A stretch of DNA of 24,821 nucleotides, taken from assembly GCA_002717305.1 (NCBI GenBank), contig PBDH01000006.1, positions 19,108 through 43,928 of the forward strand, given 5' to 3'. The notes beneath the pieces are model-generated. The model saw only the letters and a list, made by a program, of their open reading frames with translations. It did no database searches and was not told where the DNA came from. The position numbers and the translations under genes are program-made. This stretch comes from Gammaproteobacteria bacterium (GTDB lineage: Bacteria; Pseudomonadota; Gammaproteobacteria; Pseudomonadales; Litorivicinaceae). Position 1 is the first letter of the stretch, and each line of letters starts with the position of its first letter. Positions 16,086 to 24,821 of this stretch are shown in pieces.

Positions 16086-17446
16086 TCCGCACTCCTCATG
16101 CGGGCATCCAAAGCGTCACGCAAACCGTCACCTAAAAGGTTAAAAGCGAGCACTGTAGCGCTGATAAACAGCGCGGGAAAGAAAAGCTCATGCGGAGTTG
16201 TCAGCATAGTCTTGATGCCTTCATTCGACATGGAACCCCAGGAGGGCGTCGGCGGCGCAACACCCATACCAATAAACGAAAGAAAAGCTTCCGTAAAAAT
16301 GGCGCTGGGAATAGCAAAGGTAACGGTGACCAGAACTACACCGAGAGTATTAGGAATCATGTGACGCATGATTAAATAAGGCGTGCTGGCCCCAAGGAGC
16401 TGAGCGGCGCTGATAAAGCCCTGTTCTCTTATTTGCAAAATCTGGCCTCTAACGAGTCGTGCTGTTGCGGGCCACAACAGGACGACCATCGCGACCATCA
16501 TGGGGAAAACACCACTCTCACCAGGACCAATTCCGAACGCTATTTTGAATAGAATCATAAACAACAAAAAAGGCAGCGCCACGACAAAATCTGCAAATCT
16601 CATCATAAATTGATCAACACGACCGCCCATAAACCCGGCAAAAGATCCGTACACGACACCAAACAGCACAAACAGAAAAGGAGCACCAATCCCGATAAAG
16701 AGTGACACTCGAGCGCCGGCCATCAAGCGTGCCAACAAATCCCTCCCCAGATAATCCGTACCAAGCGGATGCAGCGCTAAAGCAACCTCGTCTCCAATCT
16801 CCATAGAATCTGCATTTTCAATAAGCCCTCGCTCTGAAGCCTCAACAAGCGTGGTAACGCGCTCAATGTCCACCGGGATAGATTGGTATCGATCCGTAAT
16901 GAGCCCACGTCCATCCAGTGCTACAACCACGTAGTAAAAACGACCAGGCTGAAGATCCAAGCGGTCCTCGAAATAAAGCGTGTCATTATTCAGGAATTCG
17001 GCAATAGGAATTCCATAGGAAAGTTCAGGCCCTATCGGGAACAAGTTGCGATACACCCGGTGGCCGCTGGCGCCGTCCAGAATTTCCCACTGCAGACGCA
17101 CCGCCTGACTCGTGGCTTTCTCGGCAAGCTGTAAACCGCTGTCCGGACGCCCTGGAGTACCGAACCAGGGCTCGTAGTCTGGGACAATAATGGCCGTTCG
17201 GTCTGCTCCGGGAGGCTGACTGATTTGATCGATGTCCTGCATCGCAGGATCGACTGGCCAGATCAACGGCCCGACCAAGGTAAATAGGAGCAGTCCAATT
17301 ACGATGTAAAGGGACACCAGTGCCCTTTTGTTGGTCTGCAAGCGATTCCAGGCGTCCTGCCAATACGACAAGGAAGGCCGGGCAATTACCTGGCTCTGCT
17401 GTTGACCTGAGAGGGGTTCAAAACTTGAAGCGCTGATTTCATTCAT
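16082..17446 (-). CDS. oppC: Oligopeptide ABC transporter permease OppC with periplasmic insert
   Basis: Inner-membrane permease of the peptide importer, 454 residues against about 300 in E. coli OppC. A cytoplasmic N-terminus is followed by the first membrane helix (about 43-63), then the normal family sequence resumes at HPLGTDYLGRDLLARLMAGARVSL (226 onward) with five further helices and the EAA loop (GASTPYLIMRHMIPNTLG). Between them lies an insert covering roughly 80-222. Its core (112-193) has alternating strands, including VRLQWEI, HRVYRNL, YFEDRLDLQPGRFYYVVVAL and DRYQSIPVDI, which reads like an Fn3-type domain. It lies in the first periplasmic loop, where it could touch the binding protein or peptide. 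It overlaps oppB and oppD by 4 bp each. Confidence 0.92.
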   Translation of the reverse strand: MNEISASSFEPLSGQQQSQVIARPSLSYWQDAWNRLQTNKRALVSLYIVIGLLLFTLVGPLIWPVDPAMQDIDQISQPPGADRTAIIVPDYEPWFGTPGRPDSGLQLAEKATSQAVRLQWEILDGASGHRVYRNLFPIGPELSYGIPIAEFLNNDTLYFEDRLDLQPGRFYYVVVALDGRGLITDRYQSIPVDIERVTTLVEASERGLIENADSMEIGDEVALALHPLGTDYLGRDLLARLMAGARVSLFIGIGAPFLFVLFGVVYGSFAGFMGGRVDQFMMRFADFVVALPFLLFMILFKIAFGIGPGESGVFPMMVAMVVLLWPATARLVRGQILQIREQGFISAAQLLGASTPYLIMRHMIPNTLGVVLVTVTFAIPSAIFTEAFLSFIGMGVAPPTPSWGSMSNEGIKTMLTTPHELFFPALFISATVLAFNLLGDGLRDALDARMRSAE

Positions 17447-18378
17447 GCGTCTAGACTCACTCTGGGGTCAACGAAACCGTAAACAACGTCTACTAAAATC
17501 ACCATGAACACCAAAAAGGCGCCATAGAACACCGTCGTGCCCATGATCACTGTGTAATCTAGTTGCTGAACTGCTTCGACGAAGTAGCGACCTAGGCCTG
17601 GGATGGCAAACACCAGCTCGACCACGAATCCGCCCGTAGTAATCGCAGCGATAGCTGGCCCAAGCACTGTCACTACTGGCAGGATGGCATTACGCAGCTG
17701 ATGCCTGGTGAAGATCCTGGTCGGCGGTACCCCCTTTGATTTAGCTGTGCGGACATAATCTGAACTGGTCACTTCTAACATCGAAGAGCGCATCAAACGG
17801 GTGAGATAAGCCATTGTGCTTAACCCTAATACCAGAGCTGGCATGAGCATATGCATTACGGTGCCCCACCCCGCGACCGGAAGAACCGTAAACCCCAACA
17901 GAGTATTCAAGCTTACGAGACTGAGCTGACTCAAAGCTGCGACGACAAAACTAGGTACCGAGATACCCAGTATCACCAAAAACATAATGAGATAGTCTGG
18001 CAATCGGTTCCGGTAAAGTGCAGTGAGCGCACCAAACAATACCCCGCCTGTCGCTGCGAACACCACAGAGAGAACACCTAAGATCGCAGACACCGGAAAG
18101 TGCTCACGAATAATGTCATTTACCTCTCGATTCTCCTGCACGAAGGATATTCCAAAATCCCCGCGCGCAAGGTTTCGCAAAAAGATTAGGTATTGCGTGC
18201 TCACGGGCTCATCAAGCCCGTATTTGGCTTCAAGATTGGCACGCGTGGTTTCAGTCATCGCTCGATCATTCGTAAGCGGATCACCTGGCACATTATGCAT
18301 GGCAAAAAATGTTGCAGTAGCAATAAACCAAACGGTAATGAACCCCTGGAAGACGCGTTTCAGAATATAAAGCAACAT
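17443..18378 (-). CDS. oppB: Oligopeptide ABC transporter permease OppB
   Basis: First permease subunit, 311 residues, close to the usual size. The start MLLYILKRVFQGFITVWFIA is the conserved OppB/DppB N-terminal helix, followed by the MHNVPGDPL periplasmic segment. Six membrane helices are apparent, and the EAA loop is TAKSKGVPPTRIFTRHQLRN. The end (DVVYGFVDPRVSL) is characteristic. It forms the channel with OppC. The start follows the oppA stop by 16 bases, with no strong ribosome site of its own, so translation probably depends on read-through from oppA. The stop overlaps the oppC start by 4 bp. Confidence 0.94.
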   Translation of the reverse strand: MLLYILKRVFQGFITVWFIATATFFAMHNVPGDPLTNDRAMTETTRANLEAKYGLDEPVSTQYLIFLRNLARGDFGISFVQENREVNDIIREHFPVSAILGVLSVVFAATGGVLFGALTALYRNRLPDYLIMFLVILGISVPSFVVAALSQLSLVSLNTLLGFTVLPVAGWGTVMHMLMPALVLGLSTMAYLTRLMRSSMLEVTSSDYVRTAKSKGVPPTRIFTRHQLRNAILPVVTVLGPAIAAITTGGFVVELVFAIPGLGRYFVEAVQQLDYTVIMGTTVFYGAFLVFMVILVDVVYGFVDPRVSLDA

Positions 18379-18394
18379 AATTCAGCGAGGCCGG

Positions 18395-20125
18395 TTATTG
18401 AAGATCAATAGTCAAGTCAGAAAGCTCTTCAACGTAAGCATAGTTATAATCAACTTCAGGACCTACCGAGCGCCGCCTGAAACCTTTCAAACGAGGATCT
18501 ACAACGAAGGAAAATCCTCGTTCATACATGGGGAGAATCACCACGTCCTCATAGAGCAAACGCTGAATTTCCCCAAACGCATCCATACGCTTATGGACAT
18601 CCAGTTCTGATTGTGCAGTGCGAATCAGGGCATCCATTTCCTGATTGCTGTATCGTCCCCGATTCTGCAAATTCCACGACGAAAACAAATCGCCTAAAGT
18701 TAAGACGTCGTTGTAGTCGGGACCCCAACCCGACAGCACGATATCGAAGTCGCCCTGCCTCATCTTCTCAAGCCGCTGCTTGAAAATCTGCACATCAATG
18801 CGAAACTCCAATCCCAAGTGCTTTCGAAATAGTTGCTGATAATATTCAGCGGAGAGCAGACCAATCGGGGTGTCACCGGCCAGCATCATTAATGGCGGAA
18901 AACTTTCAAGGCCAAGCTCCTGTCGCGCCAGCTCCAGATGTTCGCGCGCTTTCTCGACATTTACTTGATGCTGCACTGGAGGATACTCTTTTTGGAACGA
19001 CTCAGAGACCCCCGACAGCCAGGCGGGGAACAAGCTGACCCCCGGCAGATAGCTGGGCTCTTTCAAAACCTTATAGACCAGTTCGTTTGGGTCCTGCGCC
19101 AGCTGGAGAGCTCGGCGAAAGTTTTTATTCTGAGTAATGCGATCATCGCGGTGATTGAATTCTAAAAAGAAAACGGCACCGTCCATAGAGCGATCTATCT
19201 GCCAGCGCTGCTCCATGGCAGTAGGCAACATCGGCGACAGCAAATGCGTATCGACGATTTGCCCATCCTTGAACAAATTCAACTTCGCATTGATATCCTG
19301 AGTGATATAACCTATTCGAATTTCATCCAGGAAACCCTTATTTTCACGATTCCAATACTGGCTATTTTTCACCCAGGTCATGGTAGAGCCGTGCACCCAG
19401 TCGGTCAGGACGTAAGCTCCGTTGTACAGCAGCATATCAGCGTCGGCTCCGTAGCGACCATTTGTGCTTTTGAAGAAGTCTTCACGCACCGGGAAATAAG
19501 TCAAATAAGCCACCAACTTGTCAAAGTACGGAGTAGGGCGCTCGAAATCTACCTCCAAGATTCGTTCACTTCTCGCGCGGACGCCCAGCGCAGAAACCGG
19601 CAACTCTCCCCGGTTTATCGCCTCAGCGTTCTTAATAGGATAGAGAATGAAGGCATACTGTGAAGCAGTTTCTGGGTCCACCACACGCTTCCATGAAAAG
19701 ACAAAATCACGGGCAGTAACTTGCACACCGTCACTCCAAAGTGCATCTTCTCGTAACCAGAACGTTGCGCCTTCTTCCCGAATTTCGTGACGCTCAGCGA
19801 CCCCTGGCACCAACTGGGCGTCAATGTCATAACCCAACAGACCTTCCATAACATGTGCCAGGACCACATTGCTGGACGCGTCAGTTGCTCGATTAGCATC
19901 TAGCTGTGGCGGCTCTTCTCTGAGTGCGATCGTAATAGCGTTGGCTTGGAAATCAATTGCGTTGCCAGATGCAATGCTGCTGGCCTCTCCGGCCAAAACA
20001 GACAGCAAGTAAATCAAAAGGGCAAAGCCGGTTAAGGCATAGACTGCGAACTTGGCAAGTTGCCCACCAGCTGAACGTAAGAAACCATCGTCTACTGACT
20101 GAGAGTTGAAACTGGGACCTGACAT
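18395..20125 (-). CDS. oppA: Peptide ABC transporter substrate-binding protein OppA, membrane-anchored
   Basis: Extracytoplasmic peptide-binding protein (SBP_bac_5 type), 576 residues. The binding domain begins ITIALREEPPQLDANRATDA and includes WLREDALWSDGVQVTARDFVFSWKRVVDP, typical of OppA. The frame extends to 20176, but AAGGAGG lies six to seven bases before ATG 20125, which fixes the start. The N-terminus is unusual: about 24 polar residues, then one hydrophobic helix (KFAVYALTGFALLIYLLSVLA), with no lipobox cysteine. It is therefore probably an uncleaved membrane anchor, although late cleavage after the helix is possible. It is the first gene of oppABCDF. Binding residues were not compared individually. 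Confidence 0.92.
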   Translation of the reverse strand: MSGPSFNSQSVDDGFLRSAGGQLAKFAVYALTGFALLIYLLSVLAGEASSIASGNAIDFQANAITIALREEPPQLDANRATDASSNVVLAHVMEGLLGYDIDAQLVPGVAERHEIREEGATFWLREDALWSDGVQVTARDFVFSWKRVVDPETASQYAFILYPIKNAEAINRGELPVSALGVRARSERILEVDFERPTPYFDKLVAYLTYFPVREDFFKSTNGRYGADADMLLYNGAYVLTDWVHGSTMTWVKNSQYWNRENKGFLDEIRIGYITQDINAKLNLFKDGQIVDTHLLSPMLPTAMEQRWQIDRSMDGAVFFLEFNHRDDRITQNKNFRRALQLAQDPNELVYKVLKEPSYLPGVSLFPAWLSGVSESFQKEYPPVQHQVNVEKAREHLELARQELGLESFPPLMMLAGDTPIGLLSAEYYQQLFRKHLGLEFRIDVQIFKQRLEKMRQGDFDIVLSGWGPDYNDVLTLGDLFSSWNLQNRGRYSNQEMDALIRTAQSELDVHKRMDAFGEIQRLLYEDVVILPMYERGFSFVVDPRLKGFRRRSVGPEVDYNYAYVEELSDLTIDLQ

Positions 20126-20224
20126 AACCCGCCTCCTTGGCCGAGAATACCCTAGCACTCTGGTGCTCACAACCATCAGGCAGAGTGCAAAATTCCGCTG
20201 AGTAGGAGGCCGTCGATTAGCTGA

Positions 20225-20253
20225 ATTATACGCTCAGTCTGGCGTCACGAGTA
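20225..20253 (-). promoter_or_regulatory. Candidate promoter for oppABCDF
   Basis: On the minus strand a perfect TATAAT lies at 20230-20225, about 100 bases upstream of the oppA start. The -35 region (TACTCG, 20253-20248) is poor. The spacing to oppA leaves a leader of about 90 bases. No operator or riboswitch was recognised in it. Confidence 0.4.
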
Positions 20254-20337
20254 ATGGGAGGGCAATAAGTCTACCACCCGCCAGAACCAATAATGAGTGA
20301 TCCTAAACAGCAAGCGAATGTGCTGTGCTAGAAGTTT

Positions 20338-20721
20338 CTATGGGATGCTACTGAAAACCTCAACTAGACCGCCACCCAGCAAATAAGCAATAGCAAGGAA
20401 TCCCGGCAAAAACCCAACTCCTCGCTTAGCGGGATCCGCGAGATATGTCCGCAGATAAATAATCCTTGAGACAGGAAACACCAGCCCTACCGCAGCAGCG
20501 ATAATAGGGTTTCCGTACTGCCCATAAATGACGATGGCTGGTATGAAGATCAGCAGTTGCTCGGAGGTGTTGATGTGGACGCGATAATACCGTTCAAAGA
20601 TTGGGTCACCGGATACCGCGGGCGCAGGACAGTTGTACTTTGCTCGAGCACGTCCGACTAGAATACCAAAAACGACATATTCAACGAGTGTAATGAGGAT
20701 AACCAGCACAACGTATTCCAT
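20338..20721 (-). CDS. MAPEG family membrane protein
   Basis: A 127-residue membrane protein of the MAPEG superfamily (membrane-associated eicosanoid and glutathione metabolism proteins). It has four hydrophobic helices, with the family region ERYYRVHINTSEQLLIFIPA and the downstream FPVSRIIYLRTYLADPAKRG segment. Members are trimeric glutathione-dependent transferases or peroxidases acting on lipophilic compounds; bacterial ones are mostly uncharacterised. The start has GAGAAAGG a few bases upstream. It lies upstream of oppA on the same strand but separated by 212 bases containing a candidate oppA promoter, so it is probably transcribed on its own. Confidence 0.85.
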   Translation of the reverse strand: MEYVVLVILITLVEYVVFGILVGRARAKYNCPAPAVSGDPIFERYYRVHINTSEQLLIFIPAIVIYGQYGNPIIAAAVGLVFPVSRIIYLRTYLADPAKRGVGFLPGFLAIAYLLGGGLVEVFSSIP

Positions 20722-21120
20722 AAACCTTTCTCTTTTCTATTAGTTATCAATGATCGTCGAATCAAACAATGCCGCGGCTGACCCTACCGGTTTCAAAAAC
20801 CTGAAATGCCGCCAAGCTCAGGAATGTGCCGAGGATAAGTTGCACAGCCCCGTTCAGTCAACTGTGGAAAATCTTGTAGATCCATGCTCTTAACATGGCT
20901 CTGGGGAAGGCTTGCTTTAGTGAGCTGAGCCAATGCGTCGCACCCGGGAGCAAAACCGGGTCTCACGCTGCATACCAACTTGAAATCTGCTGCGGTAGAA
21001 TTAATCTCAAGCCCGATGCTCTGCCAACGTAATCGATAAGCACGATACCGAGACAGCACCCAGCGTGAAAGTAGGAAGCTTGAGTGGGGCGGCCACAACC
21101 ACTTAATCATGGAAACCATT
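20722..21120. other. Intergenic region upstream of xseB
   Basis: About 400 bases between divergent MAPEG and xseB genes. I see no tRNA, riboswitch or convincing short gene. One small hairpin, ACCCGG/CCGGGT with an 8-base loop, is at 20940-20959. A long minus-strand open frame crosses this region but begins inside antisense xseB and has no recognisable domain. The promoter for xseB-ispA-dxs is presumably here but I could not pick it out. Confidence 0.35.
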
Positions 21121-21360
21121 ATGACCAGCAAGCAACAACCCGAATTAAATTTTGAAGAAGCCTTAGGAGAATTAGAGCGATTGGTCAATTTAATGGAAGA
21201 GGGGGAACTAAGCCTTGAGGATTCGATGAAAGCCTTTGAAAAAGGCATCAAACTGACCCGTGAATGCCAAACGGCTCTGCAGAAAGCGGAACAAAAGGTC
21301 CAGATTTTGCTGAATGAAAATGGTAAGACTGAAGCGTTCAAAATGGAAGACGAAGACTGA
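21121..21360 (+). CDS. xseB: Exodeoxyribonuclease VII small subunit
   Basis: A 79-residue helical protein, the usual size for XseB. The family sequence is clear: LNFEEALGELERLVNLMEEGELSLEDSMKAFEKGI, then a second helix LTRECQTALQKAEQKVQILL. Several copies wrap around the large subunit XseA, which is not in this window, to form the single-strand exonuclease. An ATG at 21109 is also in frame; I chose 21121 because GGAAA precedes it at good distance while 21109 has no ribosome site. It starts the xseB-ispA-dxs cluster, a common arrangement in proteobacteria. Confidence 0.93.
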   Translation: MTSKQQPELNFEEALGELERLVNLMEEGELSLEDSMKAFEKGIKLTRECQTALQKAEQKVQILLNENGKTEAFKMEDED

Positions 21361-21370
21361 GGTAAAGTCA

Positions 21371-22267
21371 ATGGATTCGCCGTCCAAGCTAGCTCGCTTT
21401 CTTGAGAGCTGCCAACGCCGCATTGAAGCAGTGCTTTCTGATGAAATAAAGCAATGTGAAGCTTGCCATTCTCTTCAGGAAGCCATGGCTTACGCTTGCC
21501 TTGGTGGCGGCAAACGGGTACGCCCGGTTCTCGTCTATGGCGTGAATCAGGCGCTGGGCGGAGACATTGTAGACGCTGATCAACCCGCCGCCGCTGTGGA
21601 ATTCATCCATAGCTATTCTCTGGTGCACGACGACCTGCCTGCTATGGACGATGATGATCTGCGTCGGGGCAAAGCCACCACTCACATCGCATTTAATGAA
21701 GCCGTCGCCATACTTGCCGGTGACGCCCTGCAAAGCCTGGCTTTCACCGTCCTGGCAAGAACTTCCCCGTCTAGACCGGCGAGAGCCCAACTCATGCAGA
21801 TACAGACCCTAGCAGCGGCGGTCGGCGCGAATGGCATGGCCGGCGGGCAATGCCTCGACTTCCGCGCCACCGGCAGCCAATCTTCCTTGCAGGCTCTCGA
21901 AGCACTGCACCGTCTCAAAACAGGAGCGCTGATCCGCGCGAGCGTCCTGCTCGGTGCCCACTCTGTCGCTGGCGTCACGAACCGCCAGCTAGAAGACTTT
22001 AAGCGATATGCCGATTGTATCGGTTTGGCGTTCCAGATTCAGGATGACATTCTTGATGTGACAGGAGACACAGAATCATTGGGTAAGCCCCAGGGATCAG
22101 ATCGGCACAATGACAAAATTACCTATGTGTCTCTGCTGGGCCTAGAACAAGCTAAAAGCAAAGCATCCAAGCTGACAGACAACGCAGTCTCCGCGCTCAG
22201 TAACTTCAGCTCCGAGGCCGATCTGCTTAGAGAGCTCGCAACATTCATCACCAACAGAGCGAACTAA
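21371..22267 (+). CDS. ispA: Farnesyl/geranyl diphosphate synthase
   Basis: A short-chain polyprenyl diphosphate synthase of 298 residues, condensing isopentenyl diphosphate with dimethylallyl/geranyl diphosphate to give mainly farnesyl diphosphate. The first aspartate-rich motif is DDLPAMDDDD (87-96) and the second is DDILD (225-229), with GGGKRVRPVLVYG near the N-terminus and GGQCLDF in the middle. The open frame reaches back to 21314 across xseB, but ATG 21371 has GAGGT upstream and leaves a 10-base gap after xseB. The usual IspA Lys-Gln after the second motif reads GKPQGSDRHNDK, a mild variation. Chain length of the product is inferred. Confidence 0.94.
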   Translation: MDSPSKLARFLESCQRRIEAVLSDEIKQCEACHSLQEAMAYACLGGGKRVRPVLVYGVNQALGGDIVDADQPAAAVEFIHSYSLVHDDLPAMDDDDLRRGKATTHIAFNEAVAILAGDALQSLAFTVLARTSPSRPARAQLMQIQTLAAAVGANGMAGGQCLDFRATGSQSSLQALEALHRLKTGALIRASVLLGAHSVAGVTNRQLEDFKRYADCIGLAFQIQDDILDVTGDTESLGKPQGSDRHNDKITYVSLLGLEQAKSKASKLTDNAVSALSNFSSEADLLRELATFITNRAN

Positions 22268-22360
22268 TCGATCTTGATAGCTCGCTAGATTGCGTCACTC
22301 GCCCCAAAGTAAAACACATAATTGGTTGAAAACTACCCTGTCTCGCGATCAAATAGAAAG

Positions 22361-24280
22361 ATGCTAACAGAAATACCGACAACAAGGCCGGAAACGCCTC
22401 TTCTGGATTCAATTGACAGCCCAGCAGACTTGAAAAAACTGCGGAGCTTCCAACTGAAAGACCTTGCGCACGAACTGCGCCTGTTCCTTCTTTACTCGGT
22501 GGGCCAGACAGGTGGACATTTTGGCGCAGGACTTGGCGTTGTAGAGCTCACCATTGCACTGCATTATGTATTCAACACGCCAGCGGATCGGCTGGTCTGG
22601 GATGTGGGGCATCAAGCCTATCCTCATAAGATTCTCACCGGCCGTCGCGAGCGCATGCTCACCATGCGCCAAGCTGGCGGACTGGCTGCTTTCCCAAGTA
22701 GAGGCGAAAGTGAATTTGACACCTTCGGAGTAGGTCACTCCAGCACCTCGATCAGCGCAGCGTTAGGCATGATGGTTGCCAGTCGACTTCAAAACAGGGA
22801 GCAACACAATATCGCGGTAATTGGTGACGGTGCGATGACCGCGGGGATAGCGTTTGAAGCACTCAATCACGCAGGTCATATCGATGACAACTTGCTGGTA
22901 ATACTCAACGATAACAACATGTCGATTTCAAAGAATGTGGGGGGGTTATCTAGCTACTTTGCGCGCATGTGGGCGAGCAAGCCCTATAACTTTATCCGTA
23001 AAGGCAGTAAACGGGTTTTGTCAAAGGTTCCTCCCGCGCTAAAGGCCGCACACCGGGCCGAGGAATATTTAAAAGGCATGGTATCGCCGGGAACGCTGTT
23101 TGAAGAAATTGGTTTTAACTACATAGGCCTGATAGACGGTCATGATATAAGCCGGTTGGTTGAGATATTGGAAAATATGAAAACTCTGCGTGGACCAAAG
23201 TTACTGCACATGATAACCCAGAAGGGTAAAGGATATATTGAATCAGAAAACGACCCTTTCGGTATGCATGCAATGAGTAAAGTCGAAGCGTCGCCCGAAG
23301 CAAAGTTTGCGTCATCAAGCGCGGATAGGAATTTAAAAAAGGCACCTACATACTCTCAGGTATTTGGAGACTGGATGTGTGCCGTTGCCAGCAAAGACCC
23401 GAACCTGATTGGCATTACTCCAGCGATGGGCGAAGGGTCAGGCATGCAGAAATTTGCCGAAAATTTCCCGGAACGCTTTCACGATGTTGCGATAGCGGAG
23501 CAGCATGCGGTTACTTTTGCAGCAGGTTTGGCCTGTGAGAAATCCAAACCGGTGGTGGCCATTTATTCAACTTTTCTGCAGAGAGCCTACGATCAGTTGA
23601 TCCATGATGTGGCACTGCAGAACCTCGACGTGCTCTTCGCGATAGATCGGGCAGGCCTGGTTGGAGAGGATGGCCCGACCCATGCGGGCAGTTTCGACCT
23701 TAGCTTCTTGCGCTGTATACCTAATATGATCGTCATGACGCCCAGCAATGAAGACGAGACACATAAACTGCTTACCACAGGATATCAGCATGCGGGGCCA
23801 GCTGCCGTTCGGTACCCAAGAGGCACAGGACCGGGCACCGAAATCCTGCCCGGCCTTGAACCAGTTGATATCGGGCGTGCAGTGCTTCGCCGAGAAGGGA
23901 ACCGAGTGGCAATTCTCGCGTTTGGAAGCATGGTTGCACCGGCAGCAGACGCTGCAAAAAGCCTCAACGCAACTCTAGCCGACATGCGTTTTGTTAAGCC
24001 ACTGGATGGGGAGTTAATCGAAAAACTGGCACGACGCCACGACCTCATCGTTACAGTCGAAGAAAACGCAATCATGGGGGGTGCGGGCTCCGCAGTTAAT
24101 GAATATCTAGCAGCACATAACTGCAGCCTCCCCGTACTCAATCTAGGACTGCCTGACATATTCCTTGAGCATGGTAAAGCGACCGAAATGCTGTCGAATG
24201 TGGGCTTGGCCAGCTCAGACATCACGCTCGCGATTAAGCAAAAACTCAAAGCTTGCAATTTACACGATGAAACAGTCTGA
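22361..24280 (+). CDS. dxs: 1-deoxy-D-xylulose-5-phosphate synthase
   Basis: First enzyme of the MEP isoprenoid pathway, joining pyruvate and glyceraldehyde-3-phosphate with thiamine diphosphate, 639 residues. The thiamine-binding motif runs from GDG at 155-157 to NDN at 183-185. SGHF-like [11 protein letters not shown] and [16 protein letters not shown] precede it; the central domain has [15 protein letters not shown] and [14 protein letters not shown]. The C-terminal transketolase domain with [12 protein letters not shown] is intact. A TTG at 22322 extends the frame; ATG 22361 fits the family start better, though its ribosome site is weak. It follows ispA by 93 bases and supplies the precursor for IspA products. 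Confidence 0.95.
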   Translation: MLTEIPTTRPETPLLDSIDSPADLKKLRSFQLKDLAHELRLFLLYSVGQTGGHFGAGLGVVELTIALHYVFNTPADRLVWDVGHQAYPHKILTGRRERMLTMRQAGGLAAFPSRGESEFDTFGVGHSSTSISAALGMMVASRLQNREQHNIAVIGDGAMTAGIAFEALNHAGHIDDNLLVILNDNNMSISKNVGGLSSYFARMWASKPYNFIRKGSKRVLSKVPPALKAAHRAEEYLKGMVSPGTLFEEIGFNYIGLIDGHDISRLVEILENMKTLRGPKLLHMITQKGKGYIESENDPFGMHAMSKVEASPEAKFASSSADRNLKKAPTYSQVFGDWMCAVASKDPNLIGITPAMGEGSGMQKFAENFPERFHDVAIAEQHAVTFAAGLACEKSKPVVAIYSTFLQRAYDQLIHDVALQNLDVLFAIDRAGLVGEDGPTHAGSFDLSFLRCIPNMIVMTPSNEDETHKLLTTGYQHAGPAAVRYPRGTGPGTEILPGLEPVDIGRAVLRREGNRVAILAFGSMVAPAADAAKSLNATLADMRFVKPLDGELIEKLARRHDLIVTVEENAIMGGAGSAVNEYLAAHNCSLPVLNLGLPDIFLEHGKATEMLSNVGLASSDITLAIKQKLKACNLHDETV

Positions 24281-24651
24281 GCTCGCTATTATCGAATTGA
24301 CTGAGCCAGTTTAGGCGGCCTCGGCTGCGGTTGTCGCTTGCGAAATAGATCACCGACCACGCTTGCTTTCGAAAGCATCATTTGCCCGAGTAGATTATCT
24401 GAAGAACGGTGAGCAAAACTAGCCACAGTGAATCCGTATAAATCAAAGATTGCGCCCAGAATCAGCGCCCTCCAGCCTGATTGCTCGCTGCGACGTTGGG
24501 CTTAATTGAAGTTGATGCTGCCAGCACATGTTCGACCTTTTTGCTTAAGCAGCCAATCTGAAACTCGCTCCAGCGCGTTTGAGGCCCTAAGACCCAAACA
24601 CTTATGTTGAGACCGCCTAATTGGCAGGCGCAGCAACTGACGGATAAAAGA
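24281..24651. other. Intergenic region between dxs and cobO
   Basis: 371 bases with no supported gene. A 14-bp perfect palindrome TGCTTTCGAAAGCA is at 24364-24377 and a 10-bp palindrome with the same half-site, TGCTTAAGCA, is at 24542-24551. A short hairpin CGCCT/AGGCG lies around 24614-24630, just upstream of cobO. I looked for a cobalamin riboswitch and its B12 box and saw none. No T-run terminator was found. Confidence 0.4.
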
Positions 24652-24821
24652 ATGTCGAATTCGACCGAACGTAATGCACGTCACAAACGTGCGATGCAGC
24701 GCAAGAAAGAACACATCGATGGCAATATAGCGAAGGCTACTATAGATAAAGGACTGATGGTGGTCTTGACCGGTAACGGCAAAGGCAAGAGCTCGTCCGC
24801 CTTTGGAATGCTGGCTCGCAG
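24652..24821 (+). CDS. cobO: Corrinoid adenosyltransferase CobO/BtuR, cut by window end
   Basis: Only the first 56 codons are present. The product begins MSNSTERNARHKRAMQRKKE and contains the nucleotide-binding loop VVLTGNGKGKSSSAFGMLAR, the hallmark of the CobA/CobO/BtuR type of cob(I)alamin adenosyltransferase, which adds the adenosyl group to the corrin cobalt using ATP. The KxHIDxNI-like run before the loop also fits. The reading frame is open to the window edge. It is on the same strand as dxs but 371 bases downstream, so it probably has its own promoter. It suggests that this organism makes or salvages B12. Confidence 0.9.
   Translation, partial: MSNSTERNARHKRAMQRKKEHIDGNIAKATIDKGLMVVLTGNGKGKSSSAFGMLAR

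Noticed and set aside
20298..20303. TGATCC upstream of oppA as another sigma-regulated promoter
   Set aside because: No TTAAG-like element lies 17-20 bases downstream, and it faces away from oppA on the plus strand.
20793..21371. A 192-codon minus-strand open frame across xseB and its upstream gap
   Set aside because: It begins antisense to xseB, is Ser/Leu-rich without domain signatures, and has no ribosome site. Treated as a shadow.
24281..24651. Possible cobalamin riboswitch upstream of cobO
   Set aside because: No B12 box or conserved core could be found by eye. A covariance-model search would settle it.
24502..24714. A 70-codon minus-strand frame overlapping the cobO start
   Set aside because: It overlaps a well-supported cobO N-terminus and shows no domain.

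Overview
The window looks like chromosomal DNA from a free-living, probably marine, gammaproteobacterium of moderate GC content. The basis is an OprO/P-type porin, an RpoE-ChrR pair, the xseB-ispA-dxs order, a lipoprotein PQQ dehydrogenase and a five-gene Opp system. The genus cannot be fixed from this sequence. No rRNA, tRNA, CRISPR array, transposase or phage gene was found.

Left part (1-8714). A porin gene is followed by an inward-facing sigma/anti-sigma pair, an ECF sigma factor and a ChrR-type zinc anti-sigma factor, on the minus strand. Diverging from it on the plus strand is a tightly packed seven-gene operon: NTF2-like protein, short-chain dehydrogenase, COG2907 FAD protein, DUF1365, a Cfa-like methyltransferase, DUF2878 membrane protein and an exported chalcone-isomerase-like protein. 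Several stop/start pairs overlap by 4 bp. The divergent promoter region carries ECF-type boxes (TGATCY plus TTAAG) facing both ways and a perfect 12-bp inverted repeat. The simplest reading is a singlet-oxygen or photo-oxidative stress regulon in which the sigma factor drives itself and a membrane fatty-acid modification pathway. The Cfa-like enzyme has Ser and Gln where E. coli Cfa has active-site Cys139 and His266, so its product may not be a cyclopropane fatty acid.

Middle (8906-13875). A lipoprotein PQQ dehydrogenase without a haem domain is followed by a second small lipid-related group. This is a TVP38/DedA-like membrane protein translationally coupled to a PmtA-like methyltransferase (minus strand), diverging from a free-standing homologue of the acyl-ACP synthetase half of Aas (plus strand).

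Right part (14080-20721). On the minus strand, oppA-oppB-oppC-oppD-oppF encode a complete peptide ABC importer. The binding protein appears to have an N-terminal membrane anchor rather than a lipobox. OppC carries an insert of roughly 140 residues with an Fn3-like core in its first periplasmic loop. A MAPEG-family gene lies upstream.

End (21121-24821). xseB-ispA-dxs provide the exonuclease VII small subunit and early isoprenoid synthesis. The window ends inside cobO/btuR (corrinoid adenosyltransferase).
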